The notes: generated by a model from the sequence alone, not told the origin. 64,000 nucleotides of DNA from Pseudoteredinibacter isoporae_A (GCF_040372805.1 NZ_BAABWJ010000001.1:310001-374000), one strand, 5' to 3'; shown: positions 1 through 8,284, counted from the first letter of the stretch. Numbers and translations: made by a program.

Positions 1-1205
1 AATGCAGCATCAAAACCACCAATGGTGCCATCGCTGCCGGGAACAAAACCATGAGGCAAGGCGGCCAAAATGCCGTTGATGTCGTAGGAGGTTTGCGATT
101 CAACTTCCTCATCCATAAAGAACACACCCGCAACCCAATCGAGTCGGTCGGTCTGTCCCTGTAAGCGAAACTCCTGGGTCAATTGACGCTGCCCGGTGAA
201 CGCCTGGCTGTGACCTAATGCCTGAGTGCTGGCGTCTTCATCGTTCTGGTATTGGAAATCGTGATCCACAATGCCCGTTACCGACACCAGATTCACATCA
301 CCCAGATCCCAATCCACGGTGAGCGAGCTCATGATGGTTTCACCTTTTTCCTTGCGCTCGTAGCTCGGGCTCAAGGTAACTCGGCGGAAATCAGAGGCCG
401 AACCGCCCGGCGAAGTGGGGTCAAACACGTTCGTCGGCAATTGGTTATGAAAGACTACTGGCTTGTTATCAATCTGCTGGTGAGCAAGACGCCATTCAAC
501 TTTAAGCGCTTCGGTAGCATCCCAATCCAGACTGAAACGGGCTGCTTGAACATCTTCGTTCTGGGCATCGCGACCGAGCTGATCTTTCACATAACCTGAA
601 GAGCGGTTGCTGACATAGGCCAGTCGTGCGCGTGCGCTGTCGGTCAGCTTGCCGGAAACAAAAGCTTCCTGACGGGAGCGATCAAAGCGCCCGAGCGTGA
701 CCTCAACACCCGCACTGAATTCTTCGGTAGGGCGGGCGGAAAACACCTGCATTGCGCCCGTGGTGGAGTTCCGCCCAAACAGGGTGCCCTGCGGGCCTCG
801 CAGAATTTCCACGCGCTCCAGATCAAACATGGCAAAACCATGAGTCTGGATATTGTTGAGAATCACCCCATCGCTATACACCGCAATCGGGGTATTTGAG
901 ATGGCACTAAAGTCTACATTACTCACTCCGCGCATACTGATAATCGGGGCCGACAGACCAAAGTTGCCATCAACCGCCACCATGTTCGGGGTTTGCGCTG
1001 CCAGCTGGCTGCTGCGGGTAACATTGACAATTTTCAGGTCTTCCGCGCTGTACGCCGTCAGGGAGACCGGTACATCCTGGGCGGACTCAGTTCGCCTCTG
1101 GGCGGTCACCATCACTTCCTCAATTTGTGCCGCTGCCCAGTCGGCAGCCAGCATCGATCCCGCCAACATAGCCCCCAGCAGGGGTTTTACAGGGAAACTC
1201 CTCAT
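1..1205 (-). CDS. TonB-dependent outer membrane receptor, 3' end cut by window start
   Basis: Energy-dependent outer membrane uptake receptor; the substrate is not evident. The reading frame is open on the minus strand to the window edge. After a signal peptide (MRSFPVKPLLGAM...AWAAA type, ending near residue 23) comes a TonB-box-like IEEVMVTAQRR and the plug domain, including DLERVEILRGPQGTLFGRNS, then the start of the barrel; about 400 residues are present and the C-terminal half is missing. I chose ATG at 1205 over the in-frame ATG at 1214 because AGGAG (1216-1220) lies 10 nt before 1205 but only 1 nt before 1214. It is divergent from an MFS transporter, with an operator-like palindrome between them. 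The MVTAQRR-type N-terminus is typical of receptors in lipid- and terpenoid-degrading marine Gammaproteobacteria, so a hydrophobic carbon source is a reasonable guess, not shown. Confidence 0.9.
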   Translation of the reverse strand, partial: MRSFPVKPLLGAMLAGSMLAADWAAAQIEEVMVTAQRRTESAQDVPVSLTAYSAEDLKIVNVTRSSQLAAQTPNMVAVDGNFGLSAPIISMRGVSNVDFSAISNTPIAVYSDGVILNNIQTHGFAMFDLERVEILRGPQGTLFGRNSTTGAMQVFSARPTEEFSAGVEVTLGRFDRSRQEAFVSGKLTDSARARLAYVSNRSSGYVKDQLGRDAQNEDVQAARFSLDWDATEALKVEWRLAHQQIDNKPVVFHNQLPTNVFDPTSPGGSASDFRRVTLSPSYERKEKGETIMSSLTVDWDLGDVNLVSVTGIVDHDFQYQNDEDASTQALGHSQAFTGQRQLTQEFRLQGQTDRLDWVAGVFFMDEEVESQTSYDINGILAALPHGFVPGSDGTIGGFDAA

Positions 1206-1298
1206 TTCAGACATACTCCTAGCCTCTCACGCTTTATTGTTTTTAAAAATCACTACCACTCGACTGCCGCCATGATTCACAGCATTGAATCATTGCAT

Positions 1299-1314
1299 GA
1301 CCGAACGTTCGATC
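1299..1314. promoter_or_regulatory. Operator-like palindrome between receptor and MFS gene
   Basis: The 16-bp sequence GACCGAACGTTCGATC has a perfect 10-bp core (CGAACGTTCG) and one mismatched pair in the flanks. It lies in the divergent region between the receptor (start 1205) and the MFS gene (start 1401). On the minus strand, TTGAAA (1342-1337) and TAATAC (1320-1315) could be a weak promoter just upstream of it. A related site (12 of 16 positions identical) covers the LLM monooxygenase promoter at 5793-5808. Size and symmetry suit a TetR-family repressor, but no TetR gene is in the window. Confidence 0.5.
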
Positions 1315-1400
1315 GTATTATTGGCGAGACTACAAATTTCAATAAGCCCTTGTCAATGAGAATTTGATCGGAATAACGATTTTTAGCCGAGAAGCGAACG

Positions 1401-2597
1401 ATGATTCAGACCAGTTTTAATAAAAAACAAATAAGCAGCCTTCTGTTTCTAGCGGTAATCGGCGGTTCAGCCGCCAATATATTGCCCTTTATTTTTTCCT
1501 CCTTTAGCCTGGTGTTTGATATCGAGGCAACCGCCACCCTGACCACAGCCGAGCTATTTGGTATTTGTGTTAGCGGCCTGACTTTTCGCTATTGGCGTAA
1601 CGGCTTGAGCCTGACCCTCAGCTGCCTGCTCGGCTTACTGCTCTTTGTGGCGGGCAATGGCATCACCATGGCTGCCGATGGGGATTTCAGTGTCACCCTG
1701 TTTGCCCGCCTCCTCTGCGGGCTGGGCGCCGGCATTGTCACCTCCCACGCCTTCGCCATTATTGGCAGCCACAAAAACCCGGAGCCGTTGTTCGCCTTGG
1801 TACTGATCGCCCAGGTGCTGTGGTCGGCTGTGGCCTCTTTTGCAATGCCAGTACTGAGTGAGAGCACCCCTCTACTGTCGTTTTCGTTTTTGCTGGTGTG
1901 CGGTCTGATCGCCATCATTCCCACCACACTGTGGACGCCCACGAACAACAAACAAGCAGCGGATATGGAGGATTACCGGCAGACCCCGCTGCTCAAACGT
2001 TTAAAAATCATTGTGGTGATGACGACAGTGATTTGGTACGCCGCGCTGGGCTTGTTCTGGGCTGACTCGGCGAATCGCGGGATGGAAATGGGATTATCTG
2101 CTACCTTTATCAGTAGTATTTTTGCGTCTGGCTACCTGGCCAGCTTGACGGGCAACGGCATCGCAATTTACCTGGCCAATCGTTTTGACCGCAAATACCC
2201 GATGCTGATTTCCGGTGGGGTTCACCTCATGGTTTACTTTATGTTTTACCTCTCGACCACCCCGGAAGCCAAGTGGATATATGCCTTGGCCGTACTGATT
2301 TATTCAGTCTCATGGGCGATATTCACCCCCTTCCAACTGGGTTTATATAGCGAATTCAGTATCGACGGTCGTTTCGCGGCGATGTTCCTGCCGGCCACGG
2401 TGGTGGGAATGACCTTTGGCACTCAATTCAATGGCTTACTGGATGAGGACGGAAAAATGATTCTGGCAACGTTTTTTATGGCCATTTGTTTAGGCTGTTA
2501 TGCCTATGTCTTCAAGCGTTTGCCCCTGTTTTATGGTGAGCTGGAGGAGCAGTACGGCTCCGATGCGCTTAATGACGAAAACTATTCCCAAGTGTAA
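1401..2597 (+). CDS. MFS transporter
   Basis: Inner membrane transporter of 398 residues with about 12 hydrophobic segments in two halves, separated by a polar loop near residues 180-200. This is the usual size and layout of the major facilitator superfamily. The stretch LFARLLCGLGAGIV near residue 100 resembles the TM4 region of the family. Substrate is unknown. GAGAAG at 1389-1394 is an acceptable ribosome site 6 nt before the ATG. It is divergent from the TonB receptor and is followed after 22 nt by the tethered GyrI-like gene and then by a hydroxylase, so it may move the substrate, or a product of it, across the inner membrane. Confidence 0.75.
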   Translation: MIQTSFNKKQISSLLFLAVIGGSAANILPFIFSSFSLVFDIEATATLTTAELFGICVSGLTFRYWRNGLSLTLSCLLGLLLFVAGNGITMAADGDFSVTLFARLLCGLGAGIVTSHAFAIIGSHKNPEPLFALVLIAQVLWSAVASFAMPVLSESTPLLSFSFLLVCGLIAIIPTTLWTPTNNKQAADMEDYRQTPLLKRLKIIVVMTTVIWYAALGLFWADSANRGMEMGLSATFISSIFASGYLASLTGNGIAIYLANRFDRKYPMLISGGVHLMVYFMFYLSTTPEAKWIYALAVLIYSVSWAIFTPFQLGLYSEFSIDGRFAAMFLPATVVGMTFGTQFNGLLDEDGKMILATFFMAICLGCYAYVFKRLPLFYGELEEQYGSDALNDENYSQV

Positions 2598-2619
2598 ATG
2601 CGTGATGATAGGTAGGCCT

Positions 2620-3354
2620 ATGAACTTTTTTATCTCTGTTTTAAGCACCTTACTGCTCGGTCTGGTGGTTGGCTTTGCGTTAAGTCTGCAAAAAGCAGAA
2701 CCCCCAACTGAATTTGAAAAATACAGCAGTGCCAATATGGATTTTGCGACCATGAGTGAGGTCGGTTACGCCATGGCCGCTTTCGGCCGCCAATCCACGG
2801 CTGACTATTTTGACCTGAAAGACTACCAGGCCTATGAACAAATGGCCGCAGCGGAATTGCCGGAAGAGCAACAGCAACACAGCGATGCGCCGCTGCAGGT
2901 TGCCACTGCCGCGCCTGAACAAAACCAGGCCAAACCACAGGCAAAACCACAATCCAAAGGGAACAACTGGCCCAAATCGGTTGTGGGTATTCAACGCACC
3001 ACTGAATTAATGAAAGCCGATACGGTCTGGCAGGAATTTTCCAACAACAAAACCCTCAGCGATCAGCTGAACAGTTACACCGTGAGCGTGTTTGCCATAT
3101 ACAGCGATTTCAACAGCGACTTCAGCCGAGCCACCATCAGCATTGGCTATAACAAAGCCAACATGAGCGGCGAGCATTACCCCATCCCAAGTGGGGATAT
3201 TAAAACTCTGTTGAAACCCAGTAAATACGGAAACAATGATCTGTTCAATGCGTGGCAGGATATTGACTACAGTCGAGCTGTTGAGGCCGTAGTCGAACGC
3301 CGCGACTACACCCAGAACAGCGAACTGACGTCTTTATTCGTGATTTATAAATAG
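2620..3354 (+). CDS. Membrane-anchored GyrI-like/AraC effector-binding domain protein
   Basis: A 244-residue protein. Residues 1-22 form a single hydrophobic anchor, residues about 75-120 a Gln/Ala/Pro/Lys-rich linker, and residues about 120-244 a compact domain. The domain shows the pattern of GyrI-like small-molecule-binding domains: an opening VVGIQRTTEL, then VFAIYSDFNSDFS, TISIGYNKAN, a YPIPSGD strand, NAWQDIDYSRA and a final LTSLFVIYK strand. Such domains bind hydrophobic or cationic ligands in transcription factors and stand-alone proteins; tethering one to the membrane is unusual. I chose ATG 2620, which begins right at the anchor, over an upstream in-frame start inside the MFS gene; the ribosome site (GGTAGG) is weak. 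It is followed 10 nt later by the hydroxylase, so the two are probably co-transcribed. Confidence 0.6.
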   Translation: MNFFISVLSTLLLGLVVGFALSLQKAEPPTEFEKYSSANMDFATMSEVGYAMAAFGRQSTADYFDLKDYQAYEQMAAAELPEEQQQHSDAPLQVATAAPEQNQAKPQAKPQSKGNNWPKSVVGIQRTTELMKADTVWQEFSNNKTLSDQLNSYTVSVFAIYSDFNSDFSRATISIGYNKANMSGEHYPIPSGDIKTLLKPSKYGNNDLFNAWQDIDYSRAVEAVVERRDYTQNSELTSLFVIYK

Positions 3355-3364
3355 AGTGCCTGTC

Positions 3365-4291
3365 ATGATAGATTTTCTACAACAACGCCTGACCGATCTC
3401 GAGTTTCATGGCTGGAATGAATACATTAATTATTGGTTTTTTCTGGCCATGATGGGGCTGTTCGCCTTCGAACTTATCGTCATGGCGATCAAACGAAATT
3501 TCAGTTGGGATCTGGTGGGTGACTCCATCACCAACTTTATTACGCTGTTTGCCTATCGCTTTATTGGTGGTTTGATTTACCTGTTGTTTTACCTGACCGG
3601 TTTTTTCTGGATCTACGAAAACTTCAGCATCACTCAGCTCCCGATGACCTGGCTCACTCTATTGGGCTGTATTGTGTTGGCCGACGTTATTTATTACTGG
3701 GAACATCGCTTTATGCATGTTTGCGGTCTCGGCTGGGCAACCCATACCGTACACCACAGCTCACCGCACTTTAATATTTCTGTCGCCTATCGCTTTGGAC
3801 CGCTGGATGGATTCTTTCCGTTCTTCTTCCACGCGCCATTGGTGATGCTGGGATTCCACCCCTTCGTAGTCTTCCTGGCCGAGGCGCTGGTTCAGCTTTA
3901 TCAAACCGCCCTGCACACTCAACTGGTAAACAAACTGCCACGGCCAATCGAATACATTATGAACACGCCGTCGCACCACCGCGTGCATCATGCGACCAAC
4001 TCAAAATACATTGATAAAAATTACGCTGGTATTTTTATCATTTGGGATCGCATGTTTGGCACGTTTGCTGAAGAAGATGAAAAAGTTAAATTCGGCGTAT
4101 ACCCACGCATTAACAGCGTGAATCCGATTACCGTGTTCTTCCATGGCTTTACCAAATTGGGCAAGCAACTGTGGGAAGCGCCGAGCTGGGGCTATCGCTT
4201 CCAATTATTGGTTCGCCCACCTATCTGGGCCTGGGAACAGGAGCAAAAGCGAAAACGCGAAGCCGCTAAGGCCGAAGCAAACGCCAGCTAA
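3365..4291 (+). CDS. Sterol desaturase / fatty acid hydroxylase family protein
   Basis: Integral membrane di-iron oxygenase of 308 residues. It has several N-terminal transmembrane segments and the histidine clusters of the family: HRFMH, HTVHH, a lone ALH, and HHRVHH, followed by NKY and the closing WDRMFGTF motif. Family members hydroxylate or desaturate sterols, fatty acids, carotenoids or alkyl chains using O2 and an electron donor; the substrate here is unknown. ATG 3365 is chosen; an in-frame GTG at 3356 overlaps the only purine-rich stretch and is less likely. It ends just before a good terminator, so MFS, GyrI-like and this gene form one unit. The neighbouring Rieske oxygenase and ferredoxin reductase point to a shared oxidative pathway. 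Confidence 0.85.
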   Translation: MIDFLQQRLTDLEFHGWNEYINYWFFLAMMGLFAFELIVMAIKRNFSWDLVGDSITNFITLFAYRFIGGLIYLLFYLTGFFWIYENFSITQLPMTWLTLLGCIVLADVIYYWEHRFMHVCGLGWATHTVHHSSPHFNISVAYRFGPLDGFFPFFFHAPLVMLGFHPFVVFLAEALVQLYQTALHTQLVNKLPRPIEYIMNTPSHHRVHHATNSKYIDKNYAGIFIIWDRMFGTFAEEDEKVKFGVYPRINSVNPITVFFHGFTKLGKQLWEAPSWGYRFQLLVRPPIWAWEQEQKRKREAAKAEANAS

Positions 4292-4300
4292 ACCCAGACA

Positions 4301-4347
4301 ACCTTTTGCCTCCCGCTTACACGCACCGGGGCAAAAGGTATTTTTTT
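4301..4347 (+). terminator. Rho-independent terminator after the hydroxylase gene
   Basis: Perfect 10-bp stem ACCTTTTGCC / GGCAAAAGGT (4301-4310 and 4330-4339) with a 19-nt loop and then seven T (4341-4347). It begins 10 nt after the hydroxylase stop codon and separates that unit from the Rieske gene. Confidence 0.8.
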
Positions 4348-4357
4348 AAGCAGTTGT

Positions 4358-4374
4358 TTGTAACATATTACAAT
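4358..4374 (+). promoter_or_regulatory. Palindromic operator over the Rieske gene promoter
   Basis: TTGTAA-CATA-TTACAA (4358-4373) is a perfect inverted repeat with 6-bp arms. TACAAT at 4369-4374 is a good -10 element that overlaps the right arm, with a weak TTAAGC 17 nt upstream, so a bound protein would block the promoter. The site differs from the CGAACG-type operators at 1299 and 5793, implying a different regulator. The Rieske start codon lies 49 nt downstream. Confidence 0.55.
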
Positions 4375-4422
4375 AAACAATTTAAACTGATTTCAGCCAA
4401 AGATGGCTTGAAGGAGATGACG

Positions 4423-5580
4423 ATGACACTTTTAGACTCTATTAAGCAGGTCGCCAGCGCCAAGATTGATGACGCAACCGGACTGCCATTTGCCGCTTAT
4501 TCTGACAACGAAGTTTATCAGTTGGAAATGGACAACATTTTTCGCAACGATTGGGTATTTGTCTGCAACGAAGGCGAAGTTGCCAAACCCGGTGATTACT
4601 ATGCACTGACCATCGCCGATGAGCCTATCATTATCATTCGCGGTCGCGATGGCGAGTTGCGAGCCATGTCCAACGTCTGCCGTCACCGCGGCACCCCCCT
4701 GAACGACGAAGGCTTTGGAAACAAGGGTCGCATGGTCTGCCCGTATCACGCCTGGACTTACACCGACACAGGTAAACTGATCGGCGTTCCGCACCCGGGC
4801 ACCATCGCCGTCGAAAAAAGCGATCATTGCCTGCCCCACTTCAAACTGGAAAGCTGGAACGGACTGCTGTTTGTGAACATCAACGGTAATGCGGAGCCAC
4901 TGAAAGAACGTTACGCCGGCATCGACAAGTATCTGAAGCGATACAATATCGGCTCGTTTACTGAAGGCAGCGGTGGTGAAAACGAATATTGGAACAGCAA
5001 TTGGAAACTCGCCATCGAAAATGGCATTGAAAGTTACCATCTCTTCAAAGTGCACCAGGAAACTCTGGAGCTTAACACCCCGACACGCGAAGCGTTTTAT
5101 ATTGAAGGCAAGCCCGACTGGACATTGACCGGCGGCAATCTGGTGGGAGAGAGCCGCAGCTTTACCGAGTCCGCCATGATGGCCTTGATGCCTAAAGCTA
5201 CTCAACGGCTGTATGAACATTATGTGTTGTTCAGCTTGCCCCCCAACTTTGTTGGCATTTTGCTTGGCGACAGCCTGGGTTATCTGTCGGTCATTCCTGT
5301 GGACGCCGAAAATTCCATTATCCGTGCAGGCACCATTTCCTCCAGCAAAATTAATCCTGGAAAATCCGAGCAGGAATTTGTGGAAGCGTTCTTCGCAGAA
5401 GACAAATGGATTTGCGAACGCAATCAAAAATCCATGAAATCCCGTCACGGGCAACCCGGTAAGCTGGTTGAACTGGAGCAGGTCGTTGTGGATTTTCACC
5501 ACTACCTCGCCGAGCGCCTGTTCGACCTCAAAATCGACAGCCATATCGTCGATGAGAAAGCCAAACCATTGATGGATTAA
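4423..5580 (+). CDS. Rieske non-heme iron oxygenase, alpha subunit
   Basis: Terminal oxygenase of 385 residues that uses electrons from a ferredoxin to oxidise an aromatic or alicyclic substrate. The N-terminal Rieske [2Fe-2S] domain has C86-x-H88, 17 residues, then C106-x2-H109 (CRHRG ... CPYHAW). The catalytic domain holds the mononuclear iron motif ENGIESYHLFKVH (about residues 202-214). No beta subunit gene follows, so it is probably a homo-oligomer. I chose ATG 4423 because AAGGAG (4411-4416) sits 6 nt upstream; the in-frame ATG 4417 directly abuts that site and the longer frame to 4306 runs through the terminator. Flanked by terminators on both sides, it is transcribed alone from a promoter covered by a palindrome. 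No ferredoxin gene is nearby, although a matching reductase is at 7029. Confidence 0.9.
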   Translation: MTLLDSIKQVASAKIDDATGLPFAAYSDNEVYQLEMDNIFRNDWVFVCNEGEVAKPGDYYALTIADEPIIIIRGRDGELRAMSNVCRHRGTPLNDEGFGNKGRMVCPYHAWTYTDTGKLIGVPHPGTIAVEKSDHCLPHFKLESWNGLLFVNINGNAEPLKERYAGIDKYLKRYNIGSFTEGSGGENEYWNSNWKLAIENGIESYHLFKVHQETLELNTPTREAFYIEGKPDWTLTGGNLVGESRSFTESAMMALMPKATQRLYEHYVLFSLPPNFVGILLGDSLGYLSVIPVDAENSIIRAGTISSSKINPGKSEQEFVEAFFAEDKWICERNQKSMKSRHGQPGKLVELEQVVVDFHHYLAERLFDLKIDSHIVDEKAKPLMD

Positions 5581-5590
5581 ACCGAACACA

Positions 5591-5627
5591 ACCCGAAGGT
5601 CGGCCTTGGGCCGACCTTCGGGTTTTT
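5591..5627 (+). terminator. Rho-independent terminator after Rieske gene
   Basis: A 15-bp perfect stem (ACCCGAAGGTCGGCC at 5591-5605 with its complement at 5609-5623), a 3-nt loop and a T run to 5627. It starts 10 nt after the stop codon. Confidence 0.92.
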
Positions 5628-5766
5628 CAGCGCGACCATATCGCTCCCAAAGTTCTCCCGCCGCACCCGTTTTAAAAAACACTTTACGATCAATGACCTA
5701 AGGCCATAAAGGCCTGAAAAACCGGCGTTTCGCCCAGCCGTTTACCCAGTCGAAAACACACTGATC

Positions 5767-5808
5767 TATACAAACGCGAGACGCCGCCCTATAATCGAAC
5801 GAACGATC
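5767..5808 (+). promoter_or_regulatory. Promoter of the LLM gene with overlapping operator
   Basis: TATACA (5767-5772), a 17-bp spacer and a perfect TATAAT (5790-5795) make a strong sigma-70-type promoter. The 16-bp sequence AATCGAACGAACGATC (5793-5808) overlaps the end of the -10 and the expected start site. It shares 12 of 16 positions with the site at 1299-1314. Repression by one regulator at both places would tie the monooxygenase to the receptor and transporter. The ATG is 19 nt past the operator. Confidence 0.65.
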
Positions 5809-5827
5809 ATACTACAGAGGATTTGCA

Positions 5828-6961
5828 ATGAAGGCCCATATACTTGTACAGCCCTATATGCGCAGCAAAGGCGAAGACGTTGAGCTTCCTGGTGGCGACC
5901 CGGATCGCTTTGACACACTGTTACAGCGCACCACCGAACAGATGAAATTTGCCGACGAAAATGGCTTCGCGGGCTTCTGTATGACCGAGCACCACTTCCA
6001 GGTGGAAGGCATCGAAACCACCACCAACCCCCTGCTGTGGAACCTGCACATTGCCCAGAACACCAAGAACCTGATGGTGGGCCAGGTCGGTATGGCCCTG
6101 ACAGCACATCACCCCATGCGCCTGGCGGAAGATCTGGCGATGCTGGATCACATGACCGATGGCCGTTTATTCGTCGGGTTTGTACGCGGCAACACACCCC
6201 GCTGGTTGAACAATCTGTCCCAGTATCTGGACATCACTACCACCCAGTCGGACCGCTCCAAAGCCGATGCCCGTAACCGCCGTCTGATGGAAGAATCCTG
6301 GCAAGTCATCAAAAAAGCCTGGACCAACAAAACCTTCAACCACTACGGCGAGTTTTGGGACATCCCGCCTACGGACATCACCTGGCCATTCCCACCGACC
6401 AAAGCCTGGGGCGGTGAAGATGCATTGGGTGAGGGCGATATTCTGAAAAAGACCGGCATCGTGCCACGCCCCCGCCAGCGAGAGGGTCGAGACTTCCCAC
6501 CGTTGTATGTACCGTTTTCCTGGTCAATGGAAACCGCCAAATTCTGGGCCAAGGAAGGTGCCAAGCTGGTGGCCTTTGTATCGAAAGAAGAATTCATCGA
6601 TATGACCATGGATCTGTACATCGAAGAAGCCCATAAGCACGGTCATACCGAATGCACCGTAGGCAATACCCTGGTGCTGGGTGGTCACCTAACCATTGGT
6701 TCTACCGAAGCCCAGGCCGAAAGCCACTACCGCGATTTTGAAGAGCTGTTTAATTTCGCCTACAACGCGCCGCCGTACAATGTGCCGATGGGCCGCGTCT
6801 GGAAAGGAACCGTAAACCAAGTGATCGACCAGGTGGGTGCCCTGAAAGAAAAATACGGCACCGAAGAATTTGTCTGCTGGCACCACGTAGGTTACTTCGA
6901 ACAGGAAGAAGAGCTGGAAATGTTGGACAACTTCTCCCAGGTGATCAAAGCGGTCTCTTGA
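5828..6961 (+). CDS. LLM-class flavin-dependent monooxygenase
   Basis: A luciferase-like (bacterial luciferase alpha/LLM) oxidoreductase of 377 residues. These TIM-barrel enzymes use reduced FMN and O2 to oxidise organic substrates. Visible signs are the early MTEHHF motif near residue 53, the segment HHPMRLAEDLAMLDHMTDGRLFVGF cut across residues about 95-120 that is typical of the family, and the FMN-site region VPFSWSMETAKFWA. AGAGG (5816-5820) lies 7 nt before the ATG. It has its own strong, operator-covered promoter and its own terminator. It fits with the Rieske enzyme, hydroxylase and ferredoxin reductase as part of an oxidative degradation route; a flavin reductase partner is not seen, although a PPOX flavoprotein is at 8297. 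Confidence 0.85.
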   Translation: MKAHILVQPYMRSKGEDVELPGGDPDRFDTLLQRTTEQMKFADENGFAGFCMTEHHFQVEGIETTTNPLLWNLHIAQNTKNLMVGQVGMALTAHHPMRLAEDLAMLDHMTDGRLFVGFVRGNTPRWLNNLSQYLDITTTQSDRSKADARNRRLMEESWQVIKKAWTNKTFNHYGEFWDIPPTDITWPFPPTKAWGGEDALGEGDILKKTGIVPRPRQREGRDFPPLYVPFSWSMETAKFWAKEGAKLVAFVSKEEFIDMTMDLYIEEAHKHGHTECTVGNTLVLGGHLTIGSTEAQAESHYRDFEELFNFAYNAPPYNVPMGRVWKGTVNQVIDQVGALKEKYGTEEFVCWHHVGYFEQEEELEMLDNFSQVIKAVS

Positions 6962-6978
6962 TCACACGGTCTTGTATC

Positions 6979-7010
6979 AGGCCACACAAACCCTTTGTGT
7001 GGCCTTTTTT
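6979..7010 (+). terminator. Rho-independent terminator after LLM gene
   Basis: A 12-bp stem AGGCCACACAAA / TTTGTGTGGCCT with a CCC loop and a T run to 7010. It sits only 18 nt before the ferredoxin reductase start, so that gene relies on read-through or on a promoter inside this short gap. Confidence 0.9.
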
Positions 7011-7028
7011 GTTTATGGAAGTTTGATT

Positions 7029-8273
7029 ATGCACTGTGTCATTGTTGGCGCCTCCCACGCCGCCGCGCAACTCATCGCCAGCCTTCGACAGCAAGGCTGG
7101 ACTGGCCCGATCACGCTCGTTGGTGAAGAAACACTGCTGCCCTACCAACGGCCGCCTCTGTCCAAAGCGTTTTTGAGTGGCGAGCTGAGCGAAGAAAAGT
7201 TATTCATCCGCCCGAGTCAGGCCTATGACAAGCTGGACGTGGATGTGAAATTGGGCGTTAAAGTTCAACACATCAATCGGGAACATAAACAGCTACAACT
7301 CAGCAATGGCGAACAACTGAGCTATGACAAACTGGCGCTGTGTACCGGAGCCCGCCCAAGACCGTTACCTCTCGCGGGCGCAGAACTTCCTCAAGTTCAT
7401 TATCTGCGCAATGCCGAGGACAGCAAACATATCCAACACCAACTCAAAGCCGGCTGCCGGGTGGTGATTATCGGCGGGGGCTATATTGGCCTGGAAACCG
7501 CAGCCTCCTTACATAAACTGGGTGCAGACGTCACTGTATTGGAAGCGGCGGAGCGTATTCTGCAAAGAGTAACGGCCCCAGAGGTGTCTCACTTCTATCG
7601 ACACAAGCATCAGCGCGAAGGTGTTTGCATTTATGAAAACACGCAGCTGGAATGCATCAAAGGTGAACACAAGGTCGATGCCGTTGTCACCTCGGACGGC
7701 CGCGAATTTCCTGCCGACATGGTCATCGTAGGCATTGGTGTTGTTCCCAATATTGAACTCGCCGAAGCCGCCGGGCTTAGCACCGACAATGGTATTGTCG
7801 TAGACGAGCAAGGCCGCAGCAGCGATATGGATATCTTTGCCGCTGGCGATTGCTGCGCTTACCCTCACCCCAAACTCAAGCAAATGGTACGCCTGGAATC
7901 CGTGCCCAGTGCTAACGACACGGCCAGGATTATCGCCGCCACACTGTGCAACAAACCAGCTCCCAATATAGAGCACCCCTGGTTCTGGTCGGACCAGTAT
8001 GATGTCAAATTACAGATTGCCGGCGTCAATATGGCTTACAGCGAGTACGTGCTTCGAGGCCAACCAGACGAAGAACAGTTCAGCGTTTGGTATTTCCGAG
8101 AAGGCCAACTGATTGCTGCAGACTGCATCAATCGCCCCAAAGATTTTATGGCCGCCAAGCAAGTGTTAAAGCTCAAGATTCCATTAACAGCGGAACAATT
8201 GGCGAATGAGACGGTGGAATTAAAAACCTTGATCGAAGAGTGCCTCGAAAAAAGTAGAGCTGAAGCAAACTGA
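7029..8273 (+). CDS. FAD-dependent ferredoxin reductase (putidaredoxin reductase type)
   Basis: A 414-residue flavoprotein that passes electrons from NAD(P)H to a ferredoxin serving oxygenases or P450s. An N-terminal FAD site (VIVGASHAAAQLIASL, a GxSxA variant usual in this family) is followed by LPYQRPPLSKAFLSG, the NAD(P) site VVIIGGGYIGLETAASL near residue 140, and the second FAD motif DIFAAGDC near residue 270; the C-terminal domain matches the reductase family. I chose ATG 7029, with GGAAG (7017-7021) 7 nt upstream; the open frame further upstream runs through the terminator. It is a natural electron donor for the Rieske oxygenase at 4423 via a ferredoxin encoded elsewhere. The gene converges on the PPOX gene. 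Confidence 0.9.
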   Translation: MHCVIVGASHAAAQLIASLRQQGWTGPITLVGEETLLPYQRPPLSKAFLSGELSEEKLFIRPSQAYDKLDVDVKLGVKVQHINREHKQLQLSNGEQLSYDKLALCTGARPRPLPLAGAELPQVHYLRNAEDSKHIQHQLKAGCRVVIIGGGYIGLETAASLHKLGADVTVLEAAERILQRVTAPEVSHFYRHKHQREGVCIYENTQLECIKGEHKVDAVVTSDGREFPADMVIVGIGVVPNIELAEAAGLSTDNGIVVDEQGRSSDMDIFAAGDCCAYPHPKLKQMVRLESVPSANDTARIIAATLCNKPAPNIEHPWFWSDQYDVKLQIAGVNMAYSEYVLRGQPDEEQFSVWYFREGQLIAADCINRPKDFMAAKQVLKLKIPLTAEQLANETVELKTLIEECLEKSRAEAN

Positions 8274-8284
8274 ATCACATACCG

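Noticed and set aside
2500..2619. 40-codon upstream extension of the GyrI-like gene
   Set aside because: It lies inside the MFS gene in another frame; the TM anchor starts at ATG 2620.
4432..5682. 416-codon open frame antisense to the Rieske gene
   Set aside because: It mirrors a gene with clear Rieske and iron-binding motifs, shows no domain of its own, and runs through the terminator; it is open only because of codon bias.
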